A stretch of DNA of 64,000 bases from Bryobacterales bacterium (GCA_020851555.1 JADZCM010000040.1:1-64000); one strand, 5' to 3'; counted from the stretch's first letter, positions 1 through 8,656 are shown. Numbers and translations are program-made. Notes: generated from the letters alone by a model not told the origin.

Positions 1-2
1 CG

Positions 3-122
3 ATTGAAGAATACCTGGAGCACAACAATCAGCAACCGAAGCCGTTTGTTTGGACCGCAAGCGTGGCCAAGATTCTGGAGAAGGTCGGTCGTTGTAAAGC
101 TGTTTTAGAGACACTACACTAG
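3..122 (+). mobile_element. IS630-family transposase, C-terminal fragment
   Basis: The first open frame of the window encodes 39 residues (IEEYLEHNNQQPKPFVW..., ending ..ETLH) and a TAG stop. Family knowledge: IS630/Tc1-type transposases end with a tail like YLxxHNxxPKPFVWT before the last helices, so this is the 3' end of a DDE transposase cut by the window edge. Whether the element is complete upstream cannot be seen. The right end of the IS probably lies within a few bases of the stop, and IS630 elements duplicate a TA dinucleotide at the target. The next gene ends only 24 bases further on, on the opposite strand. Confidence 0.8.
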
Positions 123-145
123 CCTCAGACTCCGGCCGCTCCGGC

Positions 146-2416
146 CTACTCGACCACGCGGAATTCGCCGTGCAGACGGGCCGCGGAATCGCCGCCGACC
201 CAAAGATCGAAGGCCTCGGCTTCCTGCACCCATCCGCCGGTGGCGCTGCTCCAGTAGGACAGCTCATCCTTGCCCAGCACAAACGAGACGGTCTTGGTCT
301 CGCCCGGCGCCAGTGCGATGCGCTCGAAACCCTTGAGCAGCCGCACCGGCCGCGAGGCGCTGCCGGCGCGCTGGTGTATGTAAAGCTGCACCACCTCGTC
401 GCCCGCCACCTTGCCGGTGTTGCGGACATCCACCGAAACCTCCAGCTTCCCGCCGAGCTTCACCTGCGGCTGCTTCAGGCGCAGATTCGAGTAGGAGAAT
501 GTCGTGTAGCTGAGCCCGTAGCCGAAGGGGAACAGCGGAAAACTGGATTCATCCCAGTACCTGGAAGTGAAGTTCGGAGCGGTTTCCGGCTGATGCGTGA
601 GGTTGTGCGCGTAGTAGATCGGTATCTGTCCGGCATGGCGCGGCCAGGTGACGGGCAGCTTGCCGCCGGGCACGGCATCGCCGAACAGCAGATCCGCAAT
701 GGCGTTGCCGCCCTCCGAGCCGGGATGCCAGGCCTCCAGGATGGCCGGAACGTGCATGGAAGCCCACACCAGGTTCAGCGGCCGCCCGTTCACCAGCACG
801 AGCACCACCGGTTTCCCCATGGCCGAGACCGTCTCCAGCAACTCCTGTTGCCGGCCCGGAAACTCAAGCGAGGACTGCGAGGCTCCTTCGCCACTCATGC
901 TGGCAAGCTCTCCCAGCGCCATGATGATGAGGTCCGACCGTTTCGCCAGCGCAACGGCCTCGGCGTAGGCCTTGTCTGCCTGCGCCTGGGTCCACGGTTT
1001 GGACGCGGACCCCGGGAACATGGAGGGATACTTGCGCTGCATGTCGATTGCCTGCGCGTACTCCACGCGCGCACCCGCGCCAAGCTTGTCGCGTACGCCC
1101 TCGTAAATGGTCACGGTTCTCTTGGGATCGCCCTGCCTGGCCCAGTCCGTGAGCATGTTGTCCGCGTTGTGCGCCATCGGGCCGATCACCGCGATGCTGC
1201 GCCCCGCTGTCTTCGAAAGCGGCAGCAGCCCCTTCTCATTGCGCAGCAGAACCGCGGATCTCTGCGCTGCCACGCGGGTCAGTTGCCGGTGTTCGGGCGT
1301 TTCCAGGACGGTCTCCACGGCCGTTTCATCCGTATAGGGGTTCTCAAACAGCCCCAGGCGGATCTTGGCTTCCAGGATCGGCCGGACGGCGTCGTCGAGT
1401 TCCGCCGTGGAAATCTTGCCCTCCCCGGCCAGCCTGACGAGGTTCTCGCCGTACGTTCCGCTGGCCATTTCCATGTTCGTGCCCGCTTTGAATCCCCGCA
1501 GAGCGGCATCCGCCCGGTCTCTGGCGTAGCCCTGGTTGAGCAGGTTGCCCACACCCAACGCGTCGCTGACCACGAAACCGCGGAACCCCCAGGCATCCCG
1601 CAGGACCTTCCGCAGAAGGAAGTGATTGGCCGTCGCGGGAACGTCGTTGAGATCCATGTAGGCGCTCATGAAGCTCCCGACGCCGGCATCGACGGCCGCC
1701 TGGAAGGGCGGCAGGTAGACGTTATAGAGCTGGGTGTCAGAAAGGTACACCGAGTCGTAGTCGCGCCCGCCCTCGGAGGCCCCGTAGCCGGCGAAGTGCT
1801 TGGCGCAGGCCAGCACGTGTCCGGGACTACCCACGTAGGCCCCCTGGAATCCGCGGACCTGAGCCCGCGCCATGGCCGCTCCCAGGAAGGGGTCTTCGCC
1901 CGCGCCCTCGATCAGCCGGCCCCAGCGCGGATCGCGCGCGATGTCCAAATTGGGAGCAAAAGTCCAATGAATGCCCGCGGCACGCGCCTCACGGGCAGCC
2001 GCGGCCTGCGCGCGCTCGACCAGCGGCGGATCCCAGGACGCCGCCATGGCCAGCGGCATCGGGAAGATGTTCCGGTAGCCGTGGATCACATCCAGACCGA
2101 AAATCAACGGGATGCGCAGCCGCGATTCGCCTACCGCTATGCGCTGAAGCTTATTGAGCGCCGCCACCCCCCGCACCCACAGGACGGAGCCGCCCAATCC
2201 CTTGCGCAGGCGCTCCTCGGTCTGCGCCGACTCCGGGACGTAGGCGCCGGGAAGCTGTATGAGCTGCCCGACCTTCTCCTCCACCGTCATCTGCTTCAAC
2301 AGGGACGCCACCCGCCCGGCCACCTGCTGGCCGCTCGGCGGCGTGGCGGTTTGCCCTGAGGCCGAAAGCGCCAATCCCACCACCAACACGGGCACTGTGA
2401 GGCTCCACCCTTGCAT
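146..2416 (-). CDS. bglX: secreted GH3 beta-glucosidase (BglX-like)
   Basis: 756 residues, normal for periplasmic BglX. It hydrolyses terminal beta-linked glucose or xylose units from oligosaccharides. A Sec signal peptide covers about residues 1-21 (hydrophobic stretch, then SASGQ). The GH3 N-domain runs to about 370 and contains RDPRWGR, KHFAGYG and the nucleophile Asp285 in VVSDALGVG. The GH3 C-domain follows, and the FnIII-like domain is at about 640-740. The start is set by CCGAGGAGGA eight bases upstream. A TACACT -10-like hexamer lies at 2434-2439. It is transcribed divergently from the oxidoreductase at 2531. Family assignment is firm; the substrate is not known. Confidence 0.93.
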   Translation of the reverse strand: MQGWSLTVPVLVVGLALSASGQTATPPSGQQVAGRVASLLKQMTVEEKVGQLIQLPGAYVPESAQTEERLRKGLGGSVLWVRGVAALNKLQRIAVGESRLRIPLIFGLDVIHGYRNIFPMPLAMAASWDPPLVERAQAAAAREARAAGIHWTFAPNLDIARDPRWGRLIEGAGEDPFLGAAMARAQVRGFQGAYVGSPGHVLACAKHFAGYGASEGGRDYDSVYLSDTQLYNVYLPPFQAAVDAGVGSFMSAYMDLNDVPATANHFLLRKVLRDAWGFRGFVVSDALGVGNLLNQGYARDRADAALRGFKAGTNMEMASGTYGENLVRLAGEGKISTAELDDAVRPILEAKIRLGLFENPYTDETAVETVLETPEHRQLTRVAAQRSAVLLRNEKGLLPLSKTAGRSIAVIGPMAHNADNMLTDWARQGDPKRTVTIYEGVRDKLGAGARVEYAQAIDMQRKYPSMFPGSASKPWTQAQADKAYAEAVALAKRSDLIIMALGELASMSGEGASQSSLEFPGRQQELLETVSAMGKPVVLVLVNGRPLNLVWASMHVPAILEAWHPGSEGGNAIADLLFGDAVPGGKLPVTWPRHAGQIPIYYAHNLTHQPETAPNFTSRYWDESSFPLFPFGYGLSYTTFSYSNLRLKQPQVKLGGKLEVSVDVRNTGKVAGDEVVQLYIHQRAGSASRPVRLLKGFERIALAPGETKTVSFVLGKDELSYWSSATGGWVQEAEAFDLWVGGDSAARLHGEFRVVE

Positions 2417-2433
2417 GCAATCCTCCTCGGGAT

Positions 2434-2439
2434 AGTGTA
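2434..2439 (-). promoter_or_regulatory. -10-like box of the GH3 gene
   Basis: TACACT on the minus strand, ending 17 bases before the start codon and directly upstream of the GAGGAGGA ribosome-binding site. It overlaps the palindrome GTGTACAC. No good -35 is visible. The call rests on position and hexamer only. Confidence 0.4.
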
Positions 2440-2498
2440 CACGCGCCAGCTCTCGTCTGTAGGAACGAAAGCCTGCCCCGCCGCTTTGTGCGCGGGGG

Positions 2499-2504
2499 TA
2501 TACT
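2499..2504 (+). promoter_or_regulatory. -10-like box of the Gfo/Idh-amidohydrolase operon
   Basis: TATACT in a G+C-rich intergenic stretch, 26 bases before the ATG at 2531. It is followed by a strong AGGAGGTGA at 2519-2527. No convincing -35 is visible. Confidence 0.45.
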
Positions 2505-2530
2505 GGTGGCCGGCCAACAGGAGGTGAGGC

Positions 2531-4045
2531 ATGTCATCTGATACCAACCGCCGCGAATTCCTGGGGGTGACAGCCCCGGCCGCGGCGTTCACCATCGTTC
2601 CCAGACACGTCCTCGGAGGGCAGGGTTTCGTTCCCCCGAGCGACAAGCTGACGCTGGCGCACGTCGGCATGGGCTTCCAGGGATTCAGCGAACTCGGGGG
2701 CCTGCTCTCGGCGCCGGAAATCCAGATCGTCGCGGTCTGCGATCCCAATGCCGACAGCAGCGACTACGTGGAGTGGTCCAGAGGCGGTCTCCGCAGCACC
2801 ATACGCAGGTACCTGGACGATCCCAACTGGCGGGAGTCCGACAACGGCTCTCCGGGCGGCCGCGAGGTCGGCCGTTACGTGGTGGATACCTACTACGCCA
2901 AGCAGCGCGGCGAGGAGAAGTTCCGGGCGGTCAACGCGTACGAGGACTTCCGCGAAATGCTGGAGAAAGAGAAGGACATCGACGCGGTCAAGGTCATGAC
3001 GCCGGACCACCACCACGCCACCATCTGCGTGGCCGCCATGAAAAAAGGCAAGCACGTCATGGTGCACAAGCCGCTCGCCAACCGGATGTACGAGCAGCGG
3101 CTGGTGATCGAGACGGCCCGCCAGACCAAGGTCGCCACGCACCTGCTGGCCCACGGCAGCGGCGCGGAGAACGGCCGGATCGCAACCCGCATCATGGAAG
3201 GCGTCATCGGACCGCTGCGGGAAATCCATAACTGGACCAACCGGCCGGTGTGGCCGCAGTACACCGAAATCCCCACCGACCGGCCGCCGGTCCCCAAAGG
3301 GATGAACTGGGACCTCTGGCTCGGCCCCAGCCTCGACCGGCCTTATCACCCGCACTACACCCACGCCGTCTTCCGCGGCTGGTACGAGTTCGGAGGCGGA
3401 TGCATGGCGGACATGGGCATCTACAGCCTGTGGCCGGTGGTCAACGCGCTCCAACTGGGGCCGCCCCTGAGCGCGCAGGCATGGCCCATCCACTCCTGCG
3501 AAATCGTGGACTGCGTAAGCCGGCCGACCCGGAACGACTACTCCTATCCCGCGGGCTGCAAGATCCGCTTCAAGTACGCCGCGCGCGGGAACATGCCCGA
3601 GTTGGACCTGTTCTGGTACGACGGCGGCGTCAGGCCGCGCCCGCCGGTCGAAATTGAAACCGAAGACCAGCCCATCGAGGGCATCTACTACGTCGGCGAC
3701 AGGGGAACGATCGTGGCCGGTTTCAACGGACAGAATCCGCGGCTGATCGCCGGAGGCAAGATTACGCCCCTGTGGGGTGAAGCCCAGACGCCGCAGCGCG
3801 GCGGACAGCAGCAGAGCGGCGCCGGCCGCAGGGCTTTGCCCTGGCTGGAGGCTTTCATGGGAGGTCCGCCCTCGCCCGGAAGCTTCCTGAACGCCGCGGT
3901 CATTTCGGAGACGGTCTGCCTTGGCACGGTCGCGCTGCGGGCGGGACGGAAAGTGGTCTTCGACAGCGCCAACATGAAGATCACCAACTATCCCGAGGCC
4001 AACAAGTACCTGGTCCGCGAATACCGGCCGGGCTGGAATCTGTGA
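2531..4045 (+). CDS. Tat-exported Gfo/Idh/MocA-family oxidoreductase
   Basis: 504 residues. This NAD(P)-dependent sugar or cyclitol dehydrogenase family is common as exported members in acidobacteria and planctomycetes. The N-terminus carries a twin-arginine motif (NRREFLG, Arg7-Arg8) and an alanine-rich h-region, so it is probably exported folded. The Rossmann fold starts near residue 41 (AHVGMGFQG). The catalytic lysine motif, usually E-K-P, reads H-K-P here (Lys180). The start has an AGGAGGTGA Shine-Dalgarno four bases upstream. The stop overlaps the next start as GTGA, so translation is probably coupled to the amidohydrolase. The substrate cannot be inferred. Confidence 0.9.
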   Translation: MSSDTNRREFLGVTAPAAAFTIVPRHVLGGQGFVPPSDKLTLAHVGMGFQGFSELGGLLSAPEIQIVAVCDPNADSSDYVEWSRGGLRSTIRRYLDDPNWRESDNGSPGGREVGRYVVDTYYAKQRGEEKFRAVNAYEDFREMLEKEKDIDAVKVMTPDHHHATICVAAMKKGKHVMVHKPLANRMYEQRLVIETARQTKVATHLLAHGSGAENGRIATRIMEGVIGPLREIHNWTNRPVWPQYTEIPTDRPPVPKGMNWDLWLGPSLDRPYHPHYTHAVFRGWYEFGGGCMADMGIYSLWPVVNALQLGPPLSAQAWPIHSCEIVDCVSRPTRNDYSYPAGCKIRFKYAARGNMPELDLFWYDGGVRPRPPVEIETEDQPIEGIYYVGDRGTIVAGFNGQNPRLIAGGKITPLWGEAQTPQRGGQQQSGAGRRALPWLEAFMGGPPSPGSFLNAAVISETVCLGTVALRAGRKVVFDSANMKITNYPEANKYLVREYRPGWNL

Positions 4046-5016
4046 GCGCCCCAGACCGGCGCGAGTTCCTGAGGAGGGCGCTCGCCGCGGGCGCCCTCGC
4101 CACAAGCGCGGGCGCGCAGCCGCGCGCGCTCCCCATCATTGACTCACACATCCACCTGTTCGACCCCACCCGCCCTCAAGGAGTCCCGTGGCCCTCGAAG
4201 AAGGAGACCGTCCTCTACCAGCCGGCCCTGCCGCCGCGTTATCGCGGCGTCGTCCGCGGGCTGGGTGTCACCGGCGCCGTCGTGGTTGAGTGCAGTCCCT
4301 GGCTGGAAGATAACCAGTGGGTCCTGGACGTGGCAGCCGGCGACGGCATTGTGGTGGCGACAGTGGGCAACCTGGAGCCGGGAAAACCCGAATTCCGCCG
4401 CGACCTGGAGAGGTTCCACAAAAACCCCCTCTTCCGCGGAATCCGGCACGGCAATCTCTGGCGCCGGGATCTGACCGCCGCGCTCCGGCAGGAGGCCTTC
4501 CTGTCCGACCTGAGACTCCTGGCACAAGCCGGGCTCTCGCTGGATACGGCGGACCCCGACCAGCGTCTCCTGGAAGACGTGGTTCGTCTCACCGATCGCG
4601 TTCCGGGCTTGCGCGTCATCATCGACCACCTGCCGCTCATGCCGGTACCCGCCGAGCCGGGCCCCCGGGCGGCCTACGACGCCGCGCTGAAAGAACTCGG
4701 CGGCCGCCCGCAGGTCTACGTCAAGGTGTCCGGCGTGCTGCGCGGATTGGGCAGCCGCGCCCGGTTGGGACTGGCCGCCGCCCGCGCGACTCTGGACCTG
4801 ATTTACGAGACCTTCGGCGCCGACCGTGTGCTGTATGGCAGCGACTGGCCCAACAGTGATCCGTACGGCTCCTACCAACAGACTCTGGCCCTGGTGATGG
4901 AGTACTTCCTCGGCAAGGGAACGGAGACCGCGGAGAAGTATTTCTGGAGGACCTCCTTCGCGGCCTACCGGTGGGTCCGTCGTGAGGGCTCGCAGCCGGA
5001 CCCCGCCGGGGCCTGA
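4042..5016 (+). CDS. Tat-exported amidohydrolase (Amidohydro_2, lactonase-like)
   Basis: 324 residues, GTG start overlapping the previous stop by four bases. The N-terminus has a Tat motif (DRREFLRR) and an Ala-rich stretch ending AGAQ. The TIM-barrel metal site begins with DSHIHLFD (His36, His38), continues with IIDHLP and closes with YGSDWPNSD near the C-terminus. Members of PF04909 include 2-pyrone-4,6-dicarboxylate and sugar-lactone hydrolases. Coupling to a sugar-type dehydrogenase suggests that this enzyme opens the lactone the dehydrogenase makes. That pathway is inference. Confidence 0.85.
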   Translation: MSAPDRREFLRRALAAGALATSAGAQPRALPIIDSHIHLFDPTRPQGVPWPSKKETVLYQPALPPRYRGVVRGLGVTGAVVVECSPWLEDNQWVLDVAAGDGIVVATVGNLEPGKPEFRRDLERFHKNPLFRGIRHGNLWRRDLTAALRQEAFLSDLRLLAQAGLSLDTADPDQRLLEDVVRLTDRVPGLRVIIDHLPLMPVPAEPGPRAAYDAALKELGGRPQVYVKVSGVLRGLGSRARLGLAAARATLDLIYETFGADRVLYGSDWPNSDPYGSYQQTLALVMEYFLGKGTETAEKYFWRTSFAAYRWVRREGSQPDPAGA

Positions 5017-5031
5017 TGCCGCGCGACGGCG

Positions 5032-5037
5032 TACAAT
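5032..5037 (+). promoter_or_regulatory. -10-like box of the SBBP gene
   Basis: TACAAT ends nine bases before the ATG at 5047. A GGAAGGACA stretch between them could act as a closely spaced Shine-Dalgarno, so the mRNA would have at most a few untranslated bases. Confidence 0.35.
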
Positions 5038-5046
5038 GGAAGGACA

Positions 5047-7380
5047 ATGGATCGTGTCCGAAGGTTGGTTGTGTGCTTGTGCGCGGTTGCGGCCGGCTTT
5101 CTGCTTGCGCCGCTTCGGGCTGCGCCCGGCGGCCTTGCGGCGGCGGAAGCCGAGCGCGCGCTGAGAGGTGTACCGGCTTGGTTCGAGCCGAATCAAGGCC
5201 TGTTCCCGCCGGCCGTCAGGTACATCGCCAGGGGAGTGGGATACACGCTCTCCATCGAGGAGTCGGGCGCGGCCGTGCATCTGGAAGACGGTTCATCGAA
5301 CGCCAGCCTGCGTCTGAGTCTGGCGGGGGGCCTGGCGCGCCCGGCCATTGAGGCGGTGGGCCTGCGACCGGGCCGCACGAACTACCTTTTGGGCGCGGAC
5401 CGGTCCCGCTGGAAGTCGAACGTGCCCCAATACGCCCGCGTGAGGTACAGAGGCGTCTACCCCGGCATCGACCTGGTTTTTCGCGGCGCCGGCCGGTATC
5501 TCGAGTATGACTTCGTCGTGTCTCCGGGGGCTGACCCTTCGCGAATCCAAGTGCGTTTCCAGGGCGCCGGCCAGGTGCGGGTCGACGAGTCGGGCGCACT
5601 GCTCCTCAGCCTCGGCGGCCGGCAAATCCTTCAACCCCCTCCCGTGTTGTACCAGGACACGGCCGGCGGGAGAGTTCCCGTAGAGGGCGGTTACCTCGTC
5701 GCCTCCAATGGAAACGTTGGGTTCAGGATCGGTCCTTATGATAGGACGAGACCGCTGGTGATCGATCCCGTCCTGGTTTACGCGGGCTATTTCGGCGGTA
5801 ATGCTTTCGATGTGGTCACCGGGGTGGCCACCGACCGGGACGGCAATGTCTGGCTGACTGGCTCCACCCGCTCCCCCCTGCAATTGCCCGGGCAGAATGA
5901 ACCCCTGGCCGGCTCGCTGGTTGGCTCACAGGACGCTTTCCTGGCCAAGCTGAGCGTGCCTCCGGGCGGCACGCCCACCCTGCTCGCCTGGACCTACCTG
6001 GGAGGGTCCGACCAGGAGTGGGGCGGTCGCGTTTGGGTGGACAGCGCCGGGAAGGTTTACGCCACCGGCGCAACAGTCTCATCTAACTTCCCCACCACCG
6101 GCAACGCTGTCTCAAACCAACTCGGGGGCAAAAAGAACGAGACTTCGGTCTACAACCAGGACGGCTTCGTGGTGAAGATCGACCCGTCAGCTTCCGGTAA
6201 GGACTCCCTGCTGTTCGGGAGCTACCTGGGCGGCGAAGAGACGGATCTGCTGAACCATCTGGCGGTGGACGCAGAGGGCATGATCTACGTCGCCGGGTAC
6301 ACCATGTCCGTCGATGTCCTACCGCTGGTGGAGACCACGCTCCAGCCGTCCAACCGCGGCGGCTACGATGCGTTTCTGTACAAGATCGACCCCTCAGCTC
6401 CGGCCGGTTCGGCGCTGGTGTTCAATACGTATTTCGGCGGCAGAAGCACCGACGTGGCTACCGGCGTGGGTTTCGATGCCTCCGGAGCGGTCTACCTCTC
6501 CGGCTACACCTTCTCCGACGACCTGCCCATCGCCGGCGACTGCTACCAGTGTGTTTTGCAGGGCAGCGCCAAGGCCTTCCTCGTGAAGCTCGACCTGACC
6601 AAGACCGGACTTGACACGCTGGTGTACGCCACCTACTTCGGCGGCAGCAGTCTGGATCTGGCACAAGCCATGGCCGTGGACCCCGAGGGAGGGATATGGC
6701 TCACCGGTTACACGCTCTCGACCGACTTCCCGGTGACCCTGGACGCCTACCAATCCACGCCCCCAGGAGGGGGGACGGACGTGTTCCTTACGCGGCTCGA
6801 TCTGCGTAAGCCGGCGGCCGAGATGGTGTCGTACAGCACGTATTTCGGGGGCTCCGGCACGGATATCGCTTACGGGTTGGCCTTATTGGGAGCGCGGCAG
6901 GTGGCGATCACGGGCTACACCATGTCCAACGACCTCCCCCTGATGTCGCCGCCGCCGGGCGGGGTGTCACGCTCGCTGATGGCGGATGCCTTTGTCGCGG
7001 CGTTCGACACATCGGTTCCGGGGGTTGGCGCGCTGCTGTTCTCCAGTTACTTTGGCGGGAGCAATCAGGACGTGGGCGCCGGTGTCGCGGCCGGGCCGGG
7101 CGGCGTTTTCTACGCAGCCGGGTATACTTATTCCGCTGGCCTTCCGGTGACCGACGGAAGCCGGAAGCCCAGTCCCGCCGGCAGTTCCTCGGGCTTTCTG
7201 CTTAGGATGGATAGGCAGCCCGGGGAGCCGGTACCGCAGCAGTCCTCCCCCGGGGAATTCAGTCGTAACCCTGATTCCCAGCGTGAGACTTTGCCTTTAG
7301 AGTTGAATCGGGGCCGGGTGCCGCCAAGCCGCGACCGTGAGGGAGCGGTTGTGAACCCACGCACCAAACCTCGACCCTGA
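5047..7380 (+). CDS. secreted SBBP-repeat beta-propeller protein
   Basis: 777 residues. A signal peptide covers about residues 1-27 (ends RAAPGG). An N-terminal DUF7948-like domain follows (FEPNQG and SIEESGA motifs). From about residue 245 there are seven SBBP repeats, each with Y-[FL]-G-G, a D.GN/GxxY strand and TGxT, spaced 60-75 residues, consistent with a seven-bladed propeller. Such proteins are exported in acidobacteria and probably bind ligands or surfaces; the function is unknown. The last 40 or so residues (LNRGRVPPSRDREGAV...) are not propeller. They look like read-through of an interspersed repeat, so the ancestral protein may have ended near residue 735. Confidence 0.85.
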   Translation: MDRVRRLVVCLCAVAAGFLLAPLRAAPGGLAAAEAERALRGVPAWFEPNQGLFPPAVRYIARGVGYTLSIEESGAAVHLEDGSSNASLRLSLAGGLARPAIEAVGLRPGRTNYLLGADRSRWKSNVPQYARVRYRGVYPGIDLVFRGAGRYLEYDFVVSPGADPSRIQVRFQGAGQVRVDESGALLLSLGGRQILQPPPVLYQDTAGGRVPVEGGYLVASNGNVGFRIGPYDRTRPLVIDPVLVYAGYFGGNAFDVVTGVATDRDGNVWLTGSTRSPLQLPGQNEPLAGSLVGSQDAFLAKLSVPPGGTPTLLAWTYLGGSDQEWGGRVWVDSAGKVYATGATVSSNFPTTGNAVSNQLGGKKNETSVYNQDGFVVKIDPSASGKDSLLFGSYLGGEETDLLNHLAVDAEGMIYVAGYTMSVDVLPLVETTLQPSNRGGYDAFLYKIDPSAPAGSALVFNTYFGGRSTDVATGVGFDASGAVYLSGYTFSDDLPIAGDCYQCVLQGSAKAFLVKLDLTKTGLDTLVYATYFGGSSLDLAQAMAVDPEGGIWLTGYTLSTDFPVTLDAYQSTPPGGGTDVFLTRLDLRKPAAEMVSYSTYFGGSGTDIAYGLALLGARQVAITGYTMSNDLPLMSPPPGGVSRSLMADAFVAAFDTSVPGVGALLFSSYFGGSNQDVGAGVAAGPGGVFYAAGYTYSAGLPVTDGSRKPSPAGSSSGFLLRMDRQPGEPVPQQSSPGEFSRNPDSQRETLPLELNRGRVPPSRDREGAVVNPRTKPRP
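7318..7360 (+). repeat. candidate SRDREGA-type interspersed repeat in the 3' end of the SBBP gene
   Basis: The tract around CCGCGACCGTGAGGGAGCGG translates in frame as PPSRDREGAV. From general familiarity, this short peptide recurs as a non-homologous tail on unrelated predicted proteins in acidobacteria and planctomycetes. That suggests a dispersed nucleotide repeat rather than a protein domain. Only one copy is seen in this window, so the call depends on that recollection. Confidence 0.35.
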
Positions 7381-7397
7381 GAGGCGGTTCGGGGCCG

Positions 7398-8624
7398 TTG
7401 CTCGGCGCTCTGCTCCATGAGGAGGGCGCCATTCTTCGATCTGTCATAATCAGCCCAAGCCGGAGCCTTTCCGACGGCTTGCAGCAAGCCCTGACCGGGC
7501 TGCCGATCGCTGTCATCCGGATTCTGGAGTACTACCCGACTGAGGGTGAGTTGGCGCTCCTGCTGAGGACCCTCACCCCGCAAATAGTTTTCCTGAGCGT
7601 GGAGAGCCTGTCGGAAGCCGTGGCGGTGGCCCGGGGAGTGGAGAGCCACGCGCATGGGGTTCCCGTGGTGGCGGTCGGGGAGCGGTCGAACCAGGAAGTG
7701 CTGCTGGAGATGATGCGGGCCGGCGTGCGGGAGTTCCTACAGGCCCCGTTCGAACAGGCGCCGGCGCAGGAAGCATTAGCGCGCGTCCGGGAGGCCGCCG
7801 AGCGCGCGCCGCGCTCGGCCGGGATGACCGACAAGGTCTTCTCTTTCCTGCCTTCCAAACCAGGGGTCGGAACGTCCACGGTGGCCGTCCATCTGAGCGC
7901 CGCTTTGGCCCGGACTCCAGACACGAGTGTGTTGTTGATGGACTTTGACCTGAACAGCGGGCTCATCGGCTTCATGCTCAAGCTGGAGAGTCCCTACTCG
8001 GTCACGCACGCCGCCGAAAACGCGTTCCAGTTGGACGACCAGCTCTGGCGCCAGATCGTCTCAAGCTGCGGCGCCCTGGACGTGCTCCCCGCCGGGAAGA
8101 TCAACCCGGGCTTCCGCATCGAGCCGGCTCAGATCCGCAGTCTGCTCGACTTCGCCCGGCGCAACTATAAGGCGGTCTGCCTCGATCTGTCGGGCAACAT
8201 GGAGAAGTACTCCGTCGAGATCATGCGCGAGTCCCAGGTGGTGTTCCTGGTCTGCACCTCGGAGCTCCCCTCGCTGCACCTGGCGCGGGAGAAGCTGAAC
8301 TTCCTGCGCTCCATGGACCTGGGGGACATTGTGCAGGTCGTGCTGAACCGTGTCGGCAAACGTGAGGTGGTTTCCGCGCAGGAGGTCGAGAAACTGCTGG
8401 GACAGCCGGTATTCAGCGCGTTCCCGAACGATTACAAGGGGATCCACGAGGCGCTCGCCACCGGCAAGAGCGTGAAGTGGGACGCCGACCTGGGAAGGCG
8501 GTTTCTCAGTGCGGCCCAGGCCATCCTCTCCGGCCAGACGCGCGTCGAACGTGAGAAGCCGAGATTCGTGGAATACTTCTCCCTGGTGCCTGCCCGTTAC
8601 ACGCTCCATCCGGACAGCAAGTAG
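7398..8624 (+). CDS. CpaE/MinD-like ATPase with pseudo-receiver domain
   Basis: Up to 408 residues. Residues about 13-125 resemble a receiver domain without phosphorylation residues (LRSVIISPS... VREFLQAPF), as in CpaE of Tad pilus systems. The MinD/ParA-like domain follows, with a deviant Walker A KPGVGTSTVAVHL: the signature lysine is kept and the P-loop lysine is Ser/Thr. LLMDFDLNSG is the Walker B-like strand. No other tad/cpa genes lie nearby, so it is isolated here. The start is doubtful: TTG at 7398 has no Shine-Dalgarno, while GGAGGG at 7421-7426 precedes an ATT at 7431 where homologous sequence seems to begin. Confidence 0.8.
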   Translation: MLGALLHEEGAILRSVIISPSRSLSDGLQQALTGLPIAVIRILEYYPTEGELALLLRTLTPQIVFLSVESLSEAVAVARGVESHAHGVPVVAVGERSNQEVLLEMMRAGVREFLQAPFEQAPAQEALARVREAAERAPRSAGMTDKVFSFLPSKPGVGTSTVAVHLSAALARTPDTSVLLMDFDLNSGLIGFMLKLESPYSVTHAAENAFQLDDQLWRQIVSSCGALDVLPAGKINPGFRIEPAQIRSLLDFARRNYKAVCLDLSGNMEKYSVEIMRESQVVFLVCTSELPSLHLAREKLNFLRSMDLGDIVQVVLNRVGKREVVSAQEVEKLLGQPVFSAFPNDYKGIHEALATGKSVKWDADLGRRFLSAAQAILSGQTRVEREKPRFVEYFSLVPARYTLHPDSK

Positions 8625-8650
8625 GCGGCGCCGCCCGGCACGGGTGGTGT

Positions 8651-8656
8651 TATAGT
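8651..8656 (+). promoter_or_regulatory. -10-like box of the nfeD-slipin operon
   Basis: TATAGT, 12 bases before the ATG at 8669, in the short gap after the CpaE-like gene. A start about seven bases downstream would leave a leader of only about six bases. The GAGGGTGG between box and ATG is a weak Shine-Dalgarno. Confidence 0.45.

Noticed and set aside
170-2359. A 729-codon plus-strand frame opposite the GH3 gene
   Set aside because: It mirrors the GH3 frame, has no ribosome site or domain, and contains the Arg/His-rich composition of an antisense shadow.
2534-4105. A 523-codon minus-strand frame opposite the Gfo/Idh gene
   Set aside because: The plus strand has a clear Tat signal and Rossmann motifs; the antisense frame has none.
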